A stretch of 64,000 bases of DNA, taken from contig CAKUAI010000004.1 of the NCBI GenBank assembly GCA_934636245.1, positions 1 through 64,000 of the forward strand. The letters run 5' to 3'. Position numbers and translations under genes: made by a program. This DNA is from an uncultured Coriobacteriales bacterium (GTDB lineage Bacteria > Actinomycetota > Coriobacteriia > Coriobacteriales > UMGS124). Below the pieces are notes generated by a model, which was given only the letters and a program-made list of their open reading frames with translations, made no database searches and was not told the DNA's origin. Below are positions 7,119 through 16,336 of the stretch, in pieces (position 1 is the stretch's first letter; the number at the start of each line of letters is the position of its first letter).

Positions 7119-8983
7119 GTCGACATCGCGTTGCCCATGCTGCCAGGTTGATGTCCCTTTGGGCTGTTCTTGCCATCGCCGTGACTCTCATTGCCTGGGT
7201 GCCGTGCGCCTTTGCCGATCAACCTGCTCCCACGCCCGCTGCGTCAAGCAAAGAGTCGCTCATTGACACCTTCATTGCAGGTACCGACCAGACCAGCGGA
7301 GTGGCGGTAGCCGTTTCAGCCGATGGGGCCGTGCAGCTGAGAAACAACTATGGATACGAGGCAGGCCCGGATTCCGCCGAGGTCGGAGAGCGCACGGCCT
7401 TCGAATGGGGCCGCACAAGTGACCTGCTTGTGTGGGCTGCTGTCATGCAGTTGGTTGAGGCGGGACAGCTCAACCTCAACACAAACCTCAGCGCCTATCT
7501 GCCTGAGGGGCTGGACCTGCCCGAAGGTTACGAGTCCCTGGACTTGCTCGACCTCATGAACCATGTCAGTGGCTTAGACGTTGCCATGGTGGGCAATGCC
7601 TCCTCGCTTGCCGACGGCTTGACCGACGCCACGGTTGCGCTTTCGCTCTTCGAGGTGGAGGCGGGATTTGAGCCTGGCTCTATCGTGGGATACACCCCCT
7701 ATGACGCGCTTCTTGCGGCCGTTGTCGTGCAACAGGTGAGCAAAGTTGACTTCGTCGAGTACGTCCAGACGCATATTTTCGATGTGTTGGGAATGACGAG
7801 CACGAGACTCATGGTGGGCGGCGATGCAAGCAGGGCTGCGGCTGACGACCTTTATGGCGAATCGGGTTATCGCTTGGCAAAAGGCGCGGTGGGGCCTACG
7901 AGCGTTTCCTCTCCGCGCGCCACGACCTCCTCGGCCTTTACCTGCTATGGCTCGGTCGATGATCTGCTCGTGCTCGGCCAGGCGCTCATGGGCCAGGGCG
8001 ACCGTGCGCTTTTCAGCAATCCTCAGACGGTGCAGACATTCTTCTCGGTGACGCGCACCTATCCGAGCCTCGGTGTGGCCCGCATCGCGCACGGCATGTT
8101 CAGCTTTCCCTTTACGGCGAGTGTGTTGGGCGAGTCGGGCACGACCGCATCGGGTTTTACCAGCTCGTTGTATATGGATCCCGACAGTGGCCTTGTCGTT
8201 GCCGTTATGACGAACCAGTCCGGTCGATTCGACCTCACCCAAGGCATACCGCGCGTGCTTTTCGGCCGCACGGACATCTCGGTGGGCGCAGCGGACTCCC
8301 CGGATAACTATGTGTGGGTGGGAACCTACCAAAGCGCCGGCAACGCTGCCTTGGGCCCAGCCAAGCTCCTCACTGCGCTTGACCGCGTCGTGGTGTCGGT
8401 GAACGCCCAGGGCGTTCTTATGCTCGACAGCCTGACCGCGACCAACCTCGGCGCTGGTGTGTACTCAGTGGATACGGCGGTTGACCAGGACGTATATCGC
8501 TTCCATGTGAGCCTTGCGCGTGGCAGTGAGTTCTCCCGCGCTGACGAGGACTACTACCTGGTGCCCGATTACACGCTTAACGTTGAGTTCACCTTGCTTC
8601 TTCTCGCCGCGCTTGGAGGCGTCTTCTGCCTTGGATATGTGCTGAGGGGAGTTCTGAGCTGTTTTGCCGGCTTGCGGAGGCACCGCCGCCCTCGCATACA
8701 AATTGCCCCGCTTCTTCTTGCTTTTGCCACGGTTGTTTCCCTTTCGGCCGCGGTTTGGGGAATATACAGCCTGTCGGTTGGCATTGCGCCTGCTGCGCTC
8801 GGAGCACTGCTCGTTGGCGAGAGGGTGTACTGCGTCTTGGCCGTGGCGATCATCGTGTGGATGCTCGTGACGCGCTGGCGCGGCTCCACGTGGACGCGTG
8901 GCCAGAACGTCGTGGCCGTGCTCGTTGCGCTTGCGGGGTTTATGATGATGCTAAACCTTGTGTACTGGGATATGCTGGCCTGA
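7115..8983 (+). CDS. Exported beta-lactamase-fold protein with C-terminal membrane domain; catalytic motifs degenerate
   Basis: 622 residues: signal peptide (cleavage probably after CAFA, about residue 34), a serine beta-lactamase/PBP-like domain facing outside (about 45-400), then four hydrophobic segments from about residue 485 to the end. The domain aligns with the family without gaps around the active-site helix. There the SxxK motif is RTSD (Arg100 for Ser, Asp103 for Lys), the YxN motif reads YTP, and the HxG before GF reads ESG. The structural NHVSGLD segment is kept. It therefore looks like a non-catalytic pseudo-enzyme, perhaps a cell-wall binding or sensing protein. The ATG overlaps the radical SAM stop (ATGA), placing it in the murT-gatD operon. 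Confidence 0.85.
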   Translation: MSRHRVAHAARLMSLWAVLAIAVTLIAWVPCAFADQPAPTPAASSKESLIDTFIAGTDQTSGVAVAVSADGAVQLRNNYGYEAGPDSAEVGERTAFEWGRTSDLLVWAAVMQLVEAGQLNLNTNLSAYLPEGLDLPEGYESLDLLDLMNHVSGLDVAMVGNASSLADGLTDATVALSLFEVEAGFEPGSIVGYTPYDALLAAVVVQQVSKVDFVEYVQTHIFDVLGMTSTRLMVGGDASRAAADDLYGESGYRLAKGAVGPTSVSSPRATTSSAFTCYGSVDDLLVLGQALMGQGDRALFSNPQTVQTFFSVTRTYPSLGVARIAHGMFSFPFTASVLGESGTTASGFTSSLYMDPDSGLVVAVMTNQSGRFDLTQGIPRVLFGRTDISVGAADSPDNYVWVGTYQSAGNAALGPAKLLTALDRVVVSVNAQGVLMLDSLTATNLGAGVYSVDTAVDQDVYRFHVSLARGSEFSRADEDYYLVPDYTLNVEFTLLLLAALGGVFCLGYVLRGVLSCFAGLRRHRRPRIQIAPLLLAFATVVSLSAAVWGIYSLSVGIAPAALGALLVGERVYCVLAVAIIVWMLVTRWRGSTWTRGQNVVAVLVALAGFMMMLNLVYWDMLA

Positions 8984-9035
8984 TGAGTGGGGTTGGCGGT
9001 TATAATGGGCCGTCAACATTGAGGAAGGAAATCCA

Positions 9036-9374
9036 ATGAGCGACAACGACACCCCCCTGAGCGACGAAGAGCGCGCCGAGCTTGAAGCCCTGCGCGAGGC
9101 GAAGCGCGCTGCCGACGAGGCCCAGCGCGAGCGAGCCGCACGTGCCGAGCTCGAGAACCTGCGCAAGGCTCAGAAGTACGCGAAGGAAGACGCGGAGTAC
9201 TACGCTGAGAAGGAGCGCCGCAAGGAGGAGCGCCGTCGCGCTCGGGAGAACCCCGACTATGGTCTGGACGATCTTGAGCCGATGCCTGCCAAGCAGAAGA
9301 TCGTCATCGGCGTCATTCTCGCCATGTTCGTCCTTCTTGTGATTTACCTCGTAATGTTCAACATGGGCAAATAA
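9036..9374 (+). CDS. Small charged coiled-coil protein with C-terminal membrane anchor
   Basis: 112 residues. About residues 8-75 are almost entirely Glu, Arg, Lys and Ala in a long helical, probably coiled-coil stretch. A single hydrophobic segment (IVIGVILAMFVLLVIYLVMF, about 88-107) closes the protein 4 residues before its end, so it is probably tail-anchored with the coil in the cytosol. I recognise no family. GAGGAAGGA precedes the ATG at proper spacing, and a TATAAT lies at 9001-9006 without a clear -35 box. It sits between the beta-lactamase-fold gene and pncB. Confidence 0.75.
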   Translation: MSDNDTPLSDEERAELEALREAKRAADEAQRERAARAELENLRKAQKYAKEDAEYYAEKERRKEERRRARENPDYGLDDLEPMPAKQKIVIGVILAMFVLLVIYLVMFNMGK

Positions 9375-9424
9375 CGTCAACGAAGTCTGCGGACTTTGGT
9401 GGCGACAGTGATGGGAGATTGCAC

Positions 9425-10945
9425 ATGGGGCAAACTGCCCTCGATGCGGCATTGCGCGCGTCGAGCTTTGAGCCTGACGGCGAGAACGGGATCGGCCTGC
9501 TGACCGACCTGTATGAGCTAACTATGGCGGAGGGCTATTGGAGAAGCGGCCTGGCCGACATGGAGGCATGCTTTACCTCGTTCTTTAGGGAGAATCCTTA
9601 CGAGGGCGGTTTCACGCTCGTCTGCGGAACGGGCCAGTTGGCCTCGCTTGTCGAGAACTTTCGCTACTCGCAGGCCGACATTGCCTATCTCGGCAACCTC
9701 CAGGCCCCGGGCGGCGGCCCCATGTTCTCGCCGGAGTTTCTTGAGTGGCTCTCGCAGTGGCGTCCTCGTGTCACGATCGACGCCTTGCGCGACGGCGATT
9801 TGGCTTTTCCTCGTGAGCCTGTGGTTCGCGTCTGTGGTCCCATCATCGACTGCCAGTTGCTTGAGTCGCCGTTGCTCAACCTCGTGAACTTCGAGACGCT
9901 TGTTGCAACGAAGGCCGCGCGTGTATGCCAGGCGGCCCAGGGCCGCCCCGTGGCGGAGTTTGGGCTGCGCCGTGCCCAGGGTCCCGACGGTGCCCTTTCG
10001 GCGGCGCGCGCTGCCTATGTGGGCGGATGCGCCTCGACGTCTAACGTGCTGGCCGCAAAGCGCTACTCCATCCCGGCCTCCGGCACCCATGCCCATGCCT
10101 GGGTCATGGCGTTTCCCGACGAGCTCTCGGCGTTTCGTGCCTATGCTGAGGTGAGCCCCAAGAACTGCACCCTGCTCATTGACACCTACGACGTTATGCG
10201 CGGTGTTGAAAACGCCATCATCGTTGCCCACGAGATGGAAGGCCGCGGCGAGCGTCTGGCTGGCGTTCGTATCGATTCCGGTGACCTGTGTGCCCTGTCG
10301 CAACGCGCCCGCGCCCGTCTTGACGAGGCCGGCCTGCCCTATGTCAAGGTTATCGTCTCGAACGACCTCGACGAGCATCTTGTCGAGTCGCTGTTGCTGC
10401 AGGGAGCCCGCGTCGACGGCTTCGGCATCGGCACGAAGCTTGTGACCTGCTTTGACCAGCCGGCGCTGTCGGGCGTGTACAAGCTCTCCGCCAAAAGGAT
10501 GCCTGGCCAGGACTGGGTTCCTGTGCTTAAGGTGTCCGAACAGGTATACAAGCGCACCATTCCCGGCGTGCAGGATCTACGTCGGTACTTCGACGAGTCA
10601 GGTGCGCCCGTGGCCGATATGATCTGTACCGTCGACTACCCGCACGGTGTGCCCGCCACGATCGTCGACGTGAACGACCCACTGCTCACGCGCTCGCTTG
10701 ACGGCTTGCGCTGCGAGTCCATGCTGTGCCGTTTCACGCAGGACGGCGAACGCGTGGCGCAACCTGAGGATTTGGCTTGCGCCCGCGCCCGCGCTGCGGC
10801 AAACCTTGCGACCCTCAAGCCGGCAAGCAAGCGACTGCTCAACCCGCAGGTGTATCCCGTGGGCATCGAAGCCGGTCTCTCCGAACTGCGTCAATCCATG
10901 ATTGCTCAGGCGCGTTCCACCCAGAACGACCTCACCTGGCGTTAA
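9425..10945 (+). CDS. pncB: Nicotinate phosphoribosyltransferase
   Basis: 506-residue cytosolic enzyme converting nicotinate and PRPP to nicotinate mononucleotide in NAD salvage (Preiss-Handler route). It matches the longer Gram-positive/actinobacterial type: GLLTDLYELTMAEGYW at the N-terminus, EFGLRRAQGPDGALSAARAA, and the PRPP-site region GVRIDSGDLCALSQRAR. The ATG at 9425 is preferred because GGGAG (9413-9417) lies 7 bases upstream; an in-frame TTG at 9419 is too close to that site. It is followed 21 bases later by argS. Confidence 0.93.
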   Translation: MGQTALDAALRASSFEPDGENGIGLLTDLYELTMAEGYWRSGLADMEACFTSFFRENPYEGGFTLVCGTGQLASLVENFRYSQADIAYLGNLQAPGGGPMFSPEFLEWLSQWRPRVTIDALRDGDLAFPREPVVRVCGPIIDCQLLESPLLNLVNFETLVATKAARVCQAAQGRPVAEFGLRRAQGPDGALSAARAAYVGGCASTSNVLAAKRYSIPASGTHAHAWVMAFPDELSAFRAYAEVSPKNCTLLIDTYDVMRGVENAIIVAHEMEGRGERLAGVRIDSGDLCALSQRARARLDEAGLPYVKVIVSNDLDEHLVESLLLQGARVDGFGIGTKLVTCFDQPALSGVYKLSAKRMPGQDWVPVLKVSEQVYKRTIPGVQDLRRYFDESGAPVADMICTVDYPHGVPATIVDVNDPLLTRSLDGLRCESMLCRFTQDGERVAQPEDLACARARAAANLATLKPASKRLLNPQVYPVGIEAGLSELRQSMIAQARSTQNDLTWR

Positions 10946-10966
10946 AGCACAATGAAAGGCATGTTC

Positions 10967-12865
10967 ATGAATCAGGAATCTACCGCTGTTGCCTCAAACT
11001 CCTATGACGACCGCGGAATGAGGGCGCGTATCGCCGACCTCGTCTCGTGCGCCATCGCCCAGGCTCAGGCCGCAGGCGAGCTGCCCGAGTTCGAGGTGAG
11101 CGACTTCGGCATCGAGAGGACCAATGACGCCCAGAAGGGTGACTGGACCTCCACTGTTGCTATGCGCAGCTCCAAGGCCGCGCACCGCGCTCCCCGCGAC
11201 ATCGCCGCCGCCATCATCGCTCACATGCCTGCCGATGAGGCTGTCGTGTCCGTTGAGGCAGCGGGTCCGGGCTTTCTGAACTTCAGCCTTGCCCCCGAGG
11301 CCATCTGCGGCGTCTTTGGCCAGGTCATCCGCGAGGGTGCCGACTTCGGCCGCTGCAACGACGGCCAGGGCAAGAAGGTCGACGTCGAGTTCGTCAGCGC
11401 CAACCCTGTGGGCCCCATGCATGTGGGCCATGGACGCTGGGCGGCCCTGGGCGACTCCATGTGCCGTACGCTGGAGTTCTGCGGTTGGGATGTCACGCGC
11501 GAGTTCTATATCAACGACGCCGGCAACCAGATGAATACGTTCGCCCGCTCCATTGAGAAGCGCTATCGCCAGATTGTCGAGCTTGTTGCTGGTGGCAAGA
11601 CGGTCGACGAGGCCCTTGAGACTCTCGAGGCCGACCGTGTCGCCGCGCTCGACGATGTCGACGGCACCCTTGACACGCACCCCCTGACCGATGATTTCGC
11701 CGGTGAGCTCGGCGGCGATGCGTACGGCGGTTCCTATATCTGGGACATCGCCCGCGTCTTCTACGACCAGGACGGCACCGCTCCTCTCGACATGCCGGTT
11801 GAGGAGCGCCTGCATGACTTCCGCGAGCGCGGCTACCAGGCGATGCTTGCGAACATCAAGGACGTGCTTGCCCAGTGTGGCTGCAACTTCGACGTCTGGT
11901 TCTCCGAGCGCACGCTCCATACTCCCGATGCGCAGGGCAAGACGGCCGTCACGCGCGCCTTTGACAAGCTTCGCGCGGCTGACAAGCTGTTCGAGGCCGA
12001 CGGTGCCCTTTGGTTCCGTACGACCGACTACGGCGACGACAAGGACCGCGTCCTCATGAAGTCCGACGGTTCGCACACCTACTTCGCCTCGGACATCGCC
12101 TATCACTCCAACAAGTTCGACCGCGGCTTTGACCGCCTCATCGACATTTGGGGCGCCGACCACCACGGTTACATCGCCCGCATGCAGGCCGCCGTGGAGG
12201 CCATGGGCCACAAGGGCCAGCTCGACGTGCCGCTCGGCCAGCTCGTGAACCTGCTGCGCGCCGGCAAGCCCGTGCGTATGAGCAAGCGCAAGGGCACCAT
12301 GATCACCTTCGAGGAGCTGCTCGAGATGGTGGGCAGGGATGCCACGCGCTTTACGCTGCTGTCGCGTTCGAGCGACCAGGAAGTCGACTTCGACATCGAT
12401 GTCGTCACGCGCCAGAGTTCCGACAACCCCGTCTTCTACGTGCAGTATGCACATGCCCGCATCTGCTCCATCCTGCGCAAGGCTGCTGAGCAGGCCGGCA
12501 TTTCCGACACATCCGACCTCGATGCCACGGCGCATGCCCTCATCGGCGACGATCCGAACCTCGCGCTGCTCACCGACCCGGCCGAGCTCGCCCTTGCCCG
12601 TCACCTTGCCCACTTTGGCGAGACGGTTGCCGGCTGCGCCAAGGACCTGGCACCCTTCAGGCTCACGCACTATGCCACGGGCACTGCGGCGGCCTTCCAT
12701 GGCTTCTATACCAACTGCCACGTGCTGACTGACGACGCCGAGCTTACGCGCGCGCGTCTGGCTGCCTGCGACGCCGCAAGGCGCGTGCTTGCCCAGACGC
12801 TTTCTCTCATCGGTGTAAGTGCGCCGGTGAGCATGGAGCAGCGTGGCGAGGAAGCCGCGCAGTAG
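10967..12865 (+). CDS. argS: Arginyl-tRNA synthetase
   Basis: Class I aminoacyl-tRNA synthetase charging tRNA-Arg. 632 residues from the chosen start. Visible: the N-terminal Arg-tRNA synthetase domain, the HIGH-box equivalent SANPVGPMHVGHGRW, the KMSKS equivalent MSKRKGTM followed by a helical stretch, and the DALR anticodon-binding domain at the C-terminus. Three in-frame ATGs lie at 10952, 10961 and 10967. AAAGG (10955-10959) is 7 bases before 10967, favouring that start. A perfect terminator follows 20 bases after the stop. Confidence 0.95.
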   Translation: MNQESTAVASNSYDDRGMRARIADLVSCAIAQAQAAGELPEFEVSDFGIERTNDAQKGDWTSTVAMRSSKAAHRAPRDIAAAIIAHMPADEAVVSVEAAGPGFLNFSLAPEAICGVFGQVIREGADFGRCNDGQGKKVDVEFVSANPVGPMHVGHGRWAALGDSMCRTLEFCGWDVTREFYINDAGNQMNTFARSIEKRYRQIVELVAGGKTVDEALETLEADRVAALDDVDGTLDTHPLTDDFAGELGGDAYGGSYIWDIARVFYDQDGTAPLDMPVEERLHDFRERGYQAMLANIKDVLAQCGCNFDVWFSERTLHTPDAQGKTAVTRAFDKLRAADKLFEADGALWFRTTDYGDDKDRVLMKSDGSHTYFASDIAYHSNKFDRGFDRLIDIWGADHHGYIARMQAAVEAMGHKGQLDVPLGQLVNLLRAGKPVRMSKRKGTMITFEELLEMVGRDATRFTLLSRSSDQEVDFDIDVVTRQSSDNPVFYVQYAHARICSILRKAAEQAGISDTSDLDATAHALIGDDPNLALLTDPAELALARHLAHFGETVAGCAKDLAPFRLTHYATGTAAAFHGFYTNCHVLTDDAELTRARLAACDAARRVLAQTLSLIGVSAPVSMEQRGEEAAQ

Positions 12866-12885
12866 TACTATCTACCCAGCAAGCC

Positions 12886-12916
12886 AGGCCCGACAGGCGT
12901 TGTCGGGCCTTTTTCT
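12886..12916 (+). terminator. Intrinsic terminator after argS
   Basis: Perfect 10-bp stem AGGCCCGACA (12886-12895) / TGTCGGGCCT (12901-12910) with a 5-base loop, followed by TTTTCTTTTTTT. Confidence 0.92.
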
Positions 12917-12945
12917 TTTTTTGAGCTCACCAAGGAGGCATTCAC

Positions 12946-14271
12946 ATGGGCGTGGTGAACATTGCGGTTATCGGACTCGGCACTGTCGGCGGCGGTCTCG
13001 TGAGGCTGCTCCAACGCCATCATGACGACTATCTTGCCTCGTATGGGGTCGACCTGCGCTTGAAGCGGGCCTGCGCTCGCGGCGCGCGCCATGCCGAGGA
13101 GTTGGGACTTCCTGAGGGCGTCTTTACGACGGACTGGCGCGAGGCTGTGTCCGACCCCGAGGTTGACATCGTGGTGGAGCTCATCGGCGGCGACCATCCC
13201 GCCCGTGAGATTTTCGAGGCTGCATTTGCGGCAGGCAAGCATGTGGTCAGCGCCAACAAGTCGATGCTTTCGCATTGCATGGGCGAGCTTGCCGGCATGG
13301 CCCACGAGTCGGGCGTTCAGCTGCGCTGCGAGGCTGCAGTGGCCGGTGGCATCCCCATCGTCGAGACGCTTGAGCATGCGCTTGCCGGCAACGAGGTTCT
13401 TACCATCGCCGGTATCGTGAACGGCACGACGAACTACATGCTCACGCGCATCGAACGCGAGGGCCTGTCGTTTGACGAGGTCCTGGCGGACGCCCAGCGT
13501 CTGGGCTATGCCGAGGCGGATCCCACCGCCGACGTCGACGGTCTCGACGCTGCCGCAAAGATTGCCATTCTGGCAACCATCGGCTTCAACACGCGCGTCA
13601 CGATGGACGACGTGTCGCTTATCGAGGGCATCCGCGGCGTCTCGCCCGTCGACGTCGCCTGCGCCAGGGAGTGGGGCTACCGCGTGAAGCTCCTGGCTGT
13701 GGCGCGCAGCACTGCCTCGGGCGTTGACGTGCGCGTGCATCCCGCGATGCTGCCCATGGGCCACCAGCTCGCAAGCGTCGATGGCGTTTTCAACGCCGTC
13801 TACGTCGTGGGAGACGCAGTGGGCGAGACGATGTACTTTGGCCCCGGCGCCGGTGACTTCCCCACGGCAAGCGCCGTCATGGGAGATGTGCTGGCCTTGG
13901 CTACGCCCCTTGCCCATGGCAGCAAGCCTCTGGCAGAGGCAAAGCCGTTCGACCGCGTGCTACCCGTCTGCAACCCGCTTGACCTTACGGCCCGCTACTA
14001 CGTGCGCCTTGCGTTGGAGGACAGGCCTGGTATCTTAGGTCCCGTTGCCAGCGTCTTTGGCGACGAAGGTGTTTCCATCGCCTTGGTGAGCCAGCCTTCG
14101 CACGACGAGAACGCCGCCGCTTCTCTCGTGCTGCTGACCCAGCCCGCGAAAGAGCGCGCCGTTCAGGCGGCACTTGCCAAGGTGCGCGAGGTCGAGGGCG
14201 TACAGGAAGTGTGCTCGGTCATCCGCGTGGAGGATACCGAAGCCTGGAAGGCTGGCAAGCTGGCGAGGTAG
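12946..14271 (+). CDS. hom: Homoserine dehydrogenase with C-terminal ACT domain
   Basis: 441-residue cytosolic enzyme reducing aspartate semialdehyde to homoserine for threonine and methionine synthesis. Order: NAD(P)-binding Rossmann fold (IAVIGLGTVGGG near the start), catalytic domain (GIVNGTTNYMLTRI, GYAEADPTADVDGLDAAAKI), and a C-terminal ACT domain (YYVRLALEDRPGILGPVASVF), which usually mediates threonine feedback inhibition. AGGAGG precedes the ATG. It stands between two terminators, so it is probably monocistronic. Confidence 0.95.
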   Translation: MGVVNIAVIGLGTVGGGLVRLLQRHHDDYLASYGVDLRLKRACARGARHAEELGLPEGVFTTDWREAVSDPEVDIVVELIGGDHPAREIFEAAFAAGKHVVSANKSMLSHCMGELAGMAHESGVQLRCEAAVAGGIPIVETLEHALAGNEVLTIAGIVNGTTNYMLTRIEREGLSFDEVLADAQRLGYAEADPTADVDGLDAAAKIAILATIGFNTRVTMDDVSLIEGIRGVSPVDVACAREWGYRVKLLAVARSTASGVDVRVHPAMLPMGHQLASVDGVFNAVYVVGDAVGETMYFGPGAGDFPTASAVMGDVLALATPLAHGSKPLAEAKPFDRVLPVCNPLDLTARYYVRLALEDRPGILGPVASVFGDEGVSIALVSQPSHDENAAASLVLLTQPAKERAVQAALAKVREVEGVQEVCSVIRVEDTEAWKAGKLAR

Positions 14272-14326
14272 CTCATCTTTCACTGGCGTTGCCATGCGTG
14301 CGGCGTGTTTTCGCGCGTCGGTGTTG

Positions 14327-14370
14327 CCGCCCTGCTGAGCGAGGCCTCGGCGGGGCGGTTTCGTTTTTCT
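14327..14370 (+). terminator. Probable intrinsic terminator after hom
   Basis: 13-bp stem 14327-14339 / 14346-14358 with two G-U pairs, GC-rich, followed by TTTCGTTTTTCTT. Confidence 0.75.
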
Positions 14371-14403
14371 TGCACCTTGGGTGCGACAAGGGAGGGTTTC
14401 AAC

Positions 14404-16197
14404 GTGAAGGACGCGCGTGACTTGCGCTATCAGCTTGAAGATATCGACCGCAGGGGTTATCCGGCCTACAAGGGGCTTCGAGGGTGCTACCGCTTTGAGG
14501 CCTATGAGCTGTGCGTCAACCATGTCCAGGGCGACCCGTTTGCGGCGCCTTCCGACGTGTCGGTGTACCTCACCCACGACAGTGCCGGCTGGCCCGCCGA
14601 CCTGTACGCCACTCCTTGGCGAGCTCGGGCGTTCTCCGATTTCCTTGTCAGGCGTTTTGGTCGCGCGGCGGCGCGGTACTCGTTCAAGGTGTCGGGGTCG
14701 GGCAAGAGCGGCGCGCTGTACACGAGCCGCCCCGGACCCGAGGTATTGGAGCGCAGTGCCTGTATGCTGGGGGAGGAAGGGTTCGAGCTCTGCTTCAAGG
14801 TTGGGTTCCCCGCTCACGGCAGGTCGGTGGACGCCTCCGCTCTCAAGCGCATTCTGTTCGACTTTGTTCCGCGCATGGTCGATGAGGCGCTCGTGTGTGA
14901 CGCAGGCGGCCTCAAGCTTGCTCAAGCCGCGTGCGATCTTGCAGACGACCAGCATTTCATGCGCGGCGAGCTCGAGCGCCTGGGTCTGGTGGCTTTTGTC
15001 GCGGACGGCAGCATCCTGCCGCGCGAGAGCGGCTCATCTTCAAAACCCATGCGTGGCGCCCTGCCGTTCGAGGCTCCGTGCGAGCAGGAAGTCGTGCTTG
15101 ATCTTCCGCAGCATGGTCCCACGCGCGGCATGGGCATCCGACGCGGCGTGACGCTTATCGTGGGCGGCGGATACCACGGCAAGTCGACGCTGCTACAGGC
15201 TCTGCAAGAAGGGGTGTACGACCATGTGACAGGTGACGGGCGTGAGTATGTCGCGTGCGATGCCACGGCCGTGAAGCTGCGTGCCGAGGACCGCCGTGCA
15301 GTCCACGAGGTGGACATCTCCCTGTTCATTGACAACCTGCCCAACGGTTGCGACACGACCTGCTTCAGCACGCTCGACGCAAGCGGCTCCACCTCCCAGG
15401 CGGCCAGCGCCATTGAGGCGATTGAGGCAGGATGCCGCGCGTTGCTTATCGACGAGGACACCTCGGCCACCAACTTCATGGTGCGCGACGCCCTCATGGC
15501 TACCGTGGTGAGTCCCGAGCATGAGCCCATCACGCCTTTCGTGGCGCGCGTGCGCAACCTTTGGGAGAAGGTGGGTATCTCAAGCGTCATCGTCGCCGGT
15601 AGTTCCGGTGCGTTCTTCGGGGTTGCTGACACGGTGTTGCAGATGGAGCGCTACGAGGCGCATGACATCACCGAAAGGGTGCGTGAAGTCTGCCGTACCA
15701 GGGGAGCCGCCCCGGTTGCATGCGCCTCGGGGTTTGCCTTGCCGGCAAGCGGTACACGCCATGTGCATCTGAGCCTGCCGACGACTCGACGCGATTTCGT
15801 GCGAGATGAGGTGGCTGAAGGGGAAGCGATTGATGCAGCAAGCGGAGCCACGGGGCGTTCTAGTCGCAAAGGCGGAGGTTCTGGCAAGGAGCGTCGCCTT
15901 AAGGTTCGTGCGAGTCGCGATGAGGTAAGCGTGGGCGGCGGCGGCGCCGACCTGCGGCTGGTGGAGCAGATTGTGGATGCCGAGCAGGCCGCAGCGCTTG
16001 CCCAGATGGCGCGCGTGGCTCTGACACGCGGGCTGCTCGATGGCCGCCGAAGCATGGGGGAGGTCGTGGAGGCCGTGTATGAGGAATGGCGCCGAGGTGG
16101 CTGGGAGGCGCTCGATGAGCACGGAACGCCTGCTTGCGGCCTTGCGATGCCGCGCTCCCAAGAGCTGGCCGCCATGCTCAACCGCTGGAGGGCCTAG
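14404..16197 (+). CDS. Predicted ABC-class ATPase (COG3044-type)
   Basis: 597 residues from GTG 14404. It resembles the stand-alone 'predicted ATPase of the ABC class' family: an N-terminal domain beginning LRYQLEDIDRRGYPAYKGLR, the P-loop GGGYHGKSTLLQAL, a switch stretch ISLFIDNLPNGCDTTCFST, and the Walker B-like LLIDEDTSATNFMVRD. No membrane segments or partner permease are present, so it is not a typical transporter ATPase. The family function is unknown. GGAGGG at about 14391 sits 8 bases before GTG 14404; a longer open frame back to 14305 would overlap the preceding terminator and lacks a ribosome site. Residues ~490-525 are a low-complexity linker. Confidence 0.85.
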   Translation: MKDARDLRYQLEDIDRRGYPAYKGLRGCYRFEAYELCVNHVQGDPFAAPSDVSVYLTHDSAGWPADLYATPWRARAFSDFLVRRFGRAAARYSFKVSGSGKSGALYTSRPGPEVLERSACMLGEEGFELCFKVGFPAHGRSVDASALKRILFDFVPRMVDEALVCDAGGLKLAQAACDLADDQHFMRGELERLGLVAFVADGSILPRESGSSSKPMRGALPFEAPCEQEVVLDLPQHGPTRGMGIRRGVTLIVGGGYHGKSTLLQALQEGVYDHVTGDGREYVACDATAVKLRAEDRRAVHEVDISLFIDNLPNGCDTTCFSTLDASGSTSQAASAIEAIEAGCRALLIDEDTSATNFMVRDALMATVVSPEHEPITPFVARVRNLWEKVGISSVIVAGSSGAFFGVADTVLQMERYEAHDITERVREVCRTRGAAPVACASGFALPASGTRHVHLSLPTTRRDFVRDEVAEGEAIDAASGATGRSSRKGGGSGKERRLKVRASRDEVSVGGGGADLRLVEQIVDAEQAAALAQMARVALTRGLLDGRRSMGEVVEAVYEEWRRGGWEALDEHGTPACGLAMPRSQELAAMLNRWRA

Positions 16198-16260
16198 CTG
16201 GCCCCCAATCGAGCCATGCCCTATGCTGGCGGGCTCGCAAAGAACGTCCCGCACCGAAAC

Positions 16261-16291
16261 GGCCCCGCATGTGGCTTGCACACGCGGGGCC
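16261..16291. other. 13-bp hairpin between convergent genes
   Basis: Stem 16261-16273 / 16279-16291 with one mismatch. No U-run follows on either strand, so it may stop transcripts from the convergent ATPase (+) and flavoprotein (-) genes only weakly. Confidence 0.4.
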
Positions 16292-16336
16292 GTCGTGTAA
16301 TCAAAGAACGAATGCCAAAGGGCACGAAGTGAGGGC

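Noticed and set aside
16198..16336. Terminator for the ATPase gene
   Set aside because: A good stem exists but no T-run follows on either strand, so it is listed only as a hairpin.
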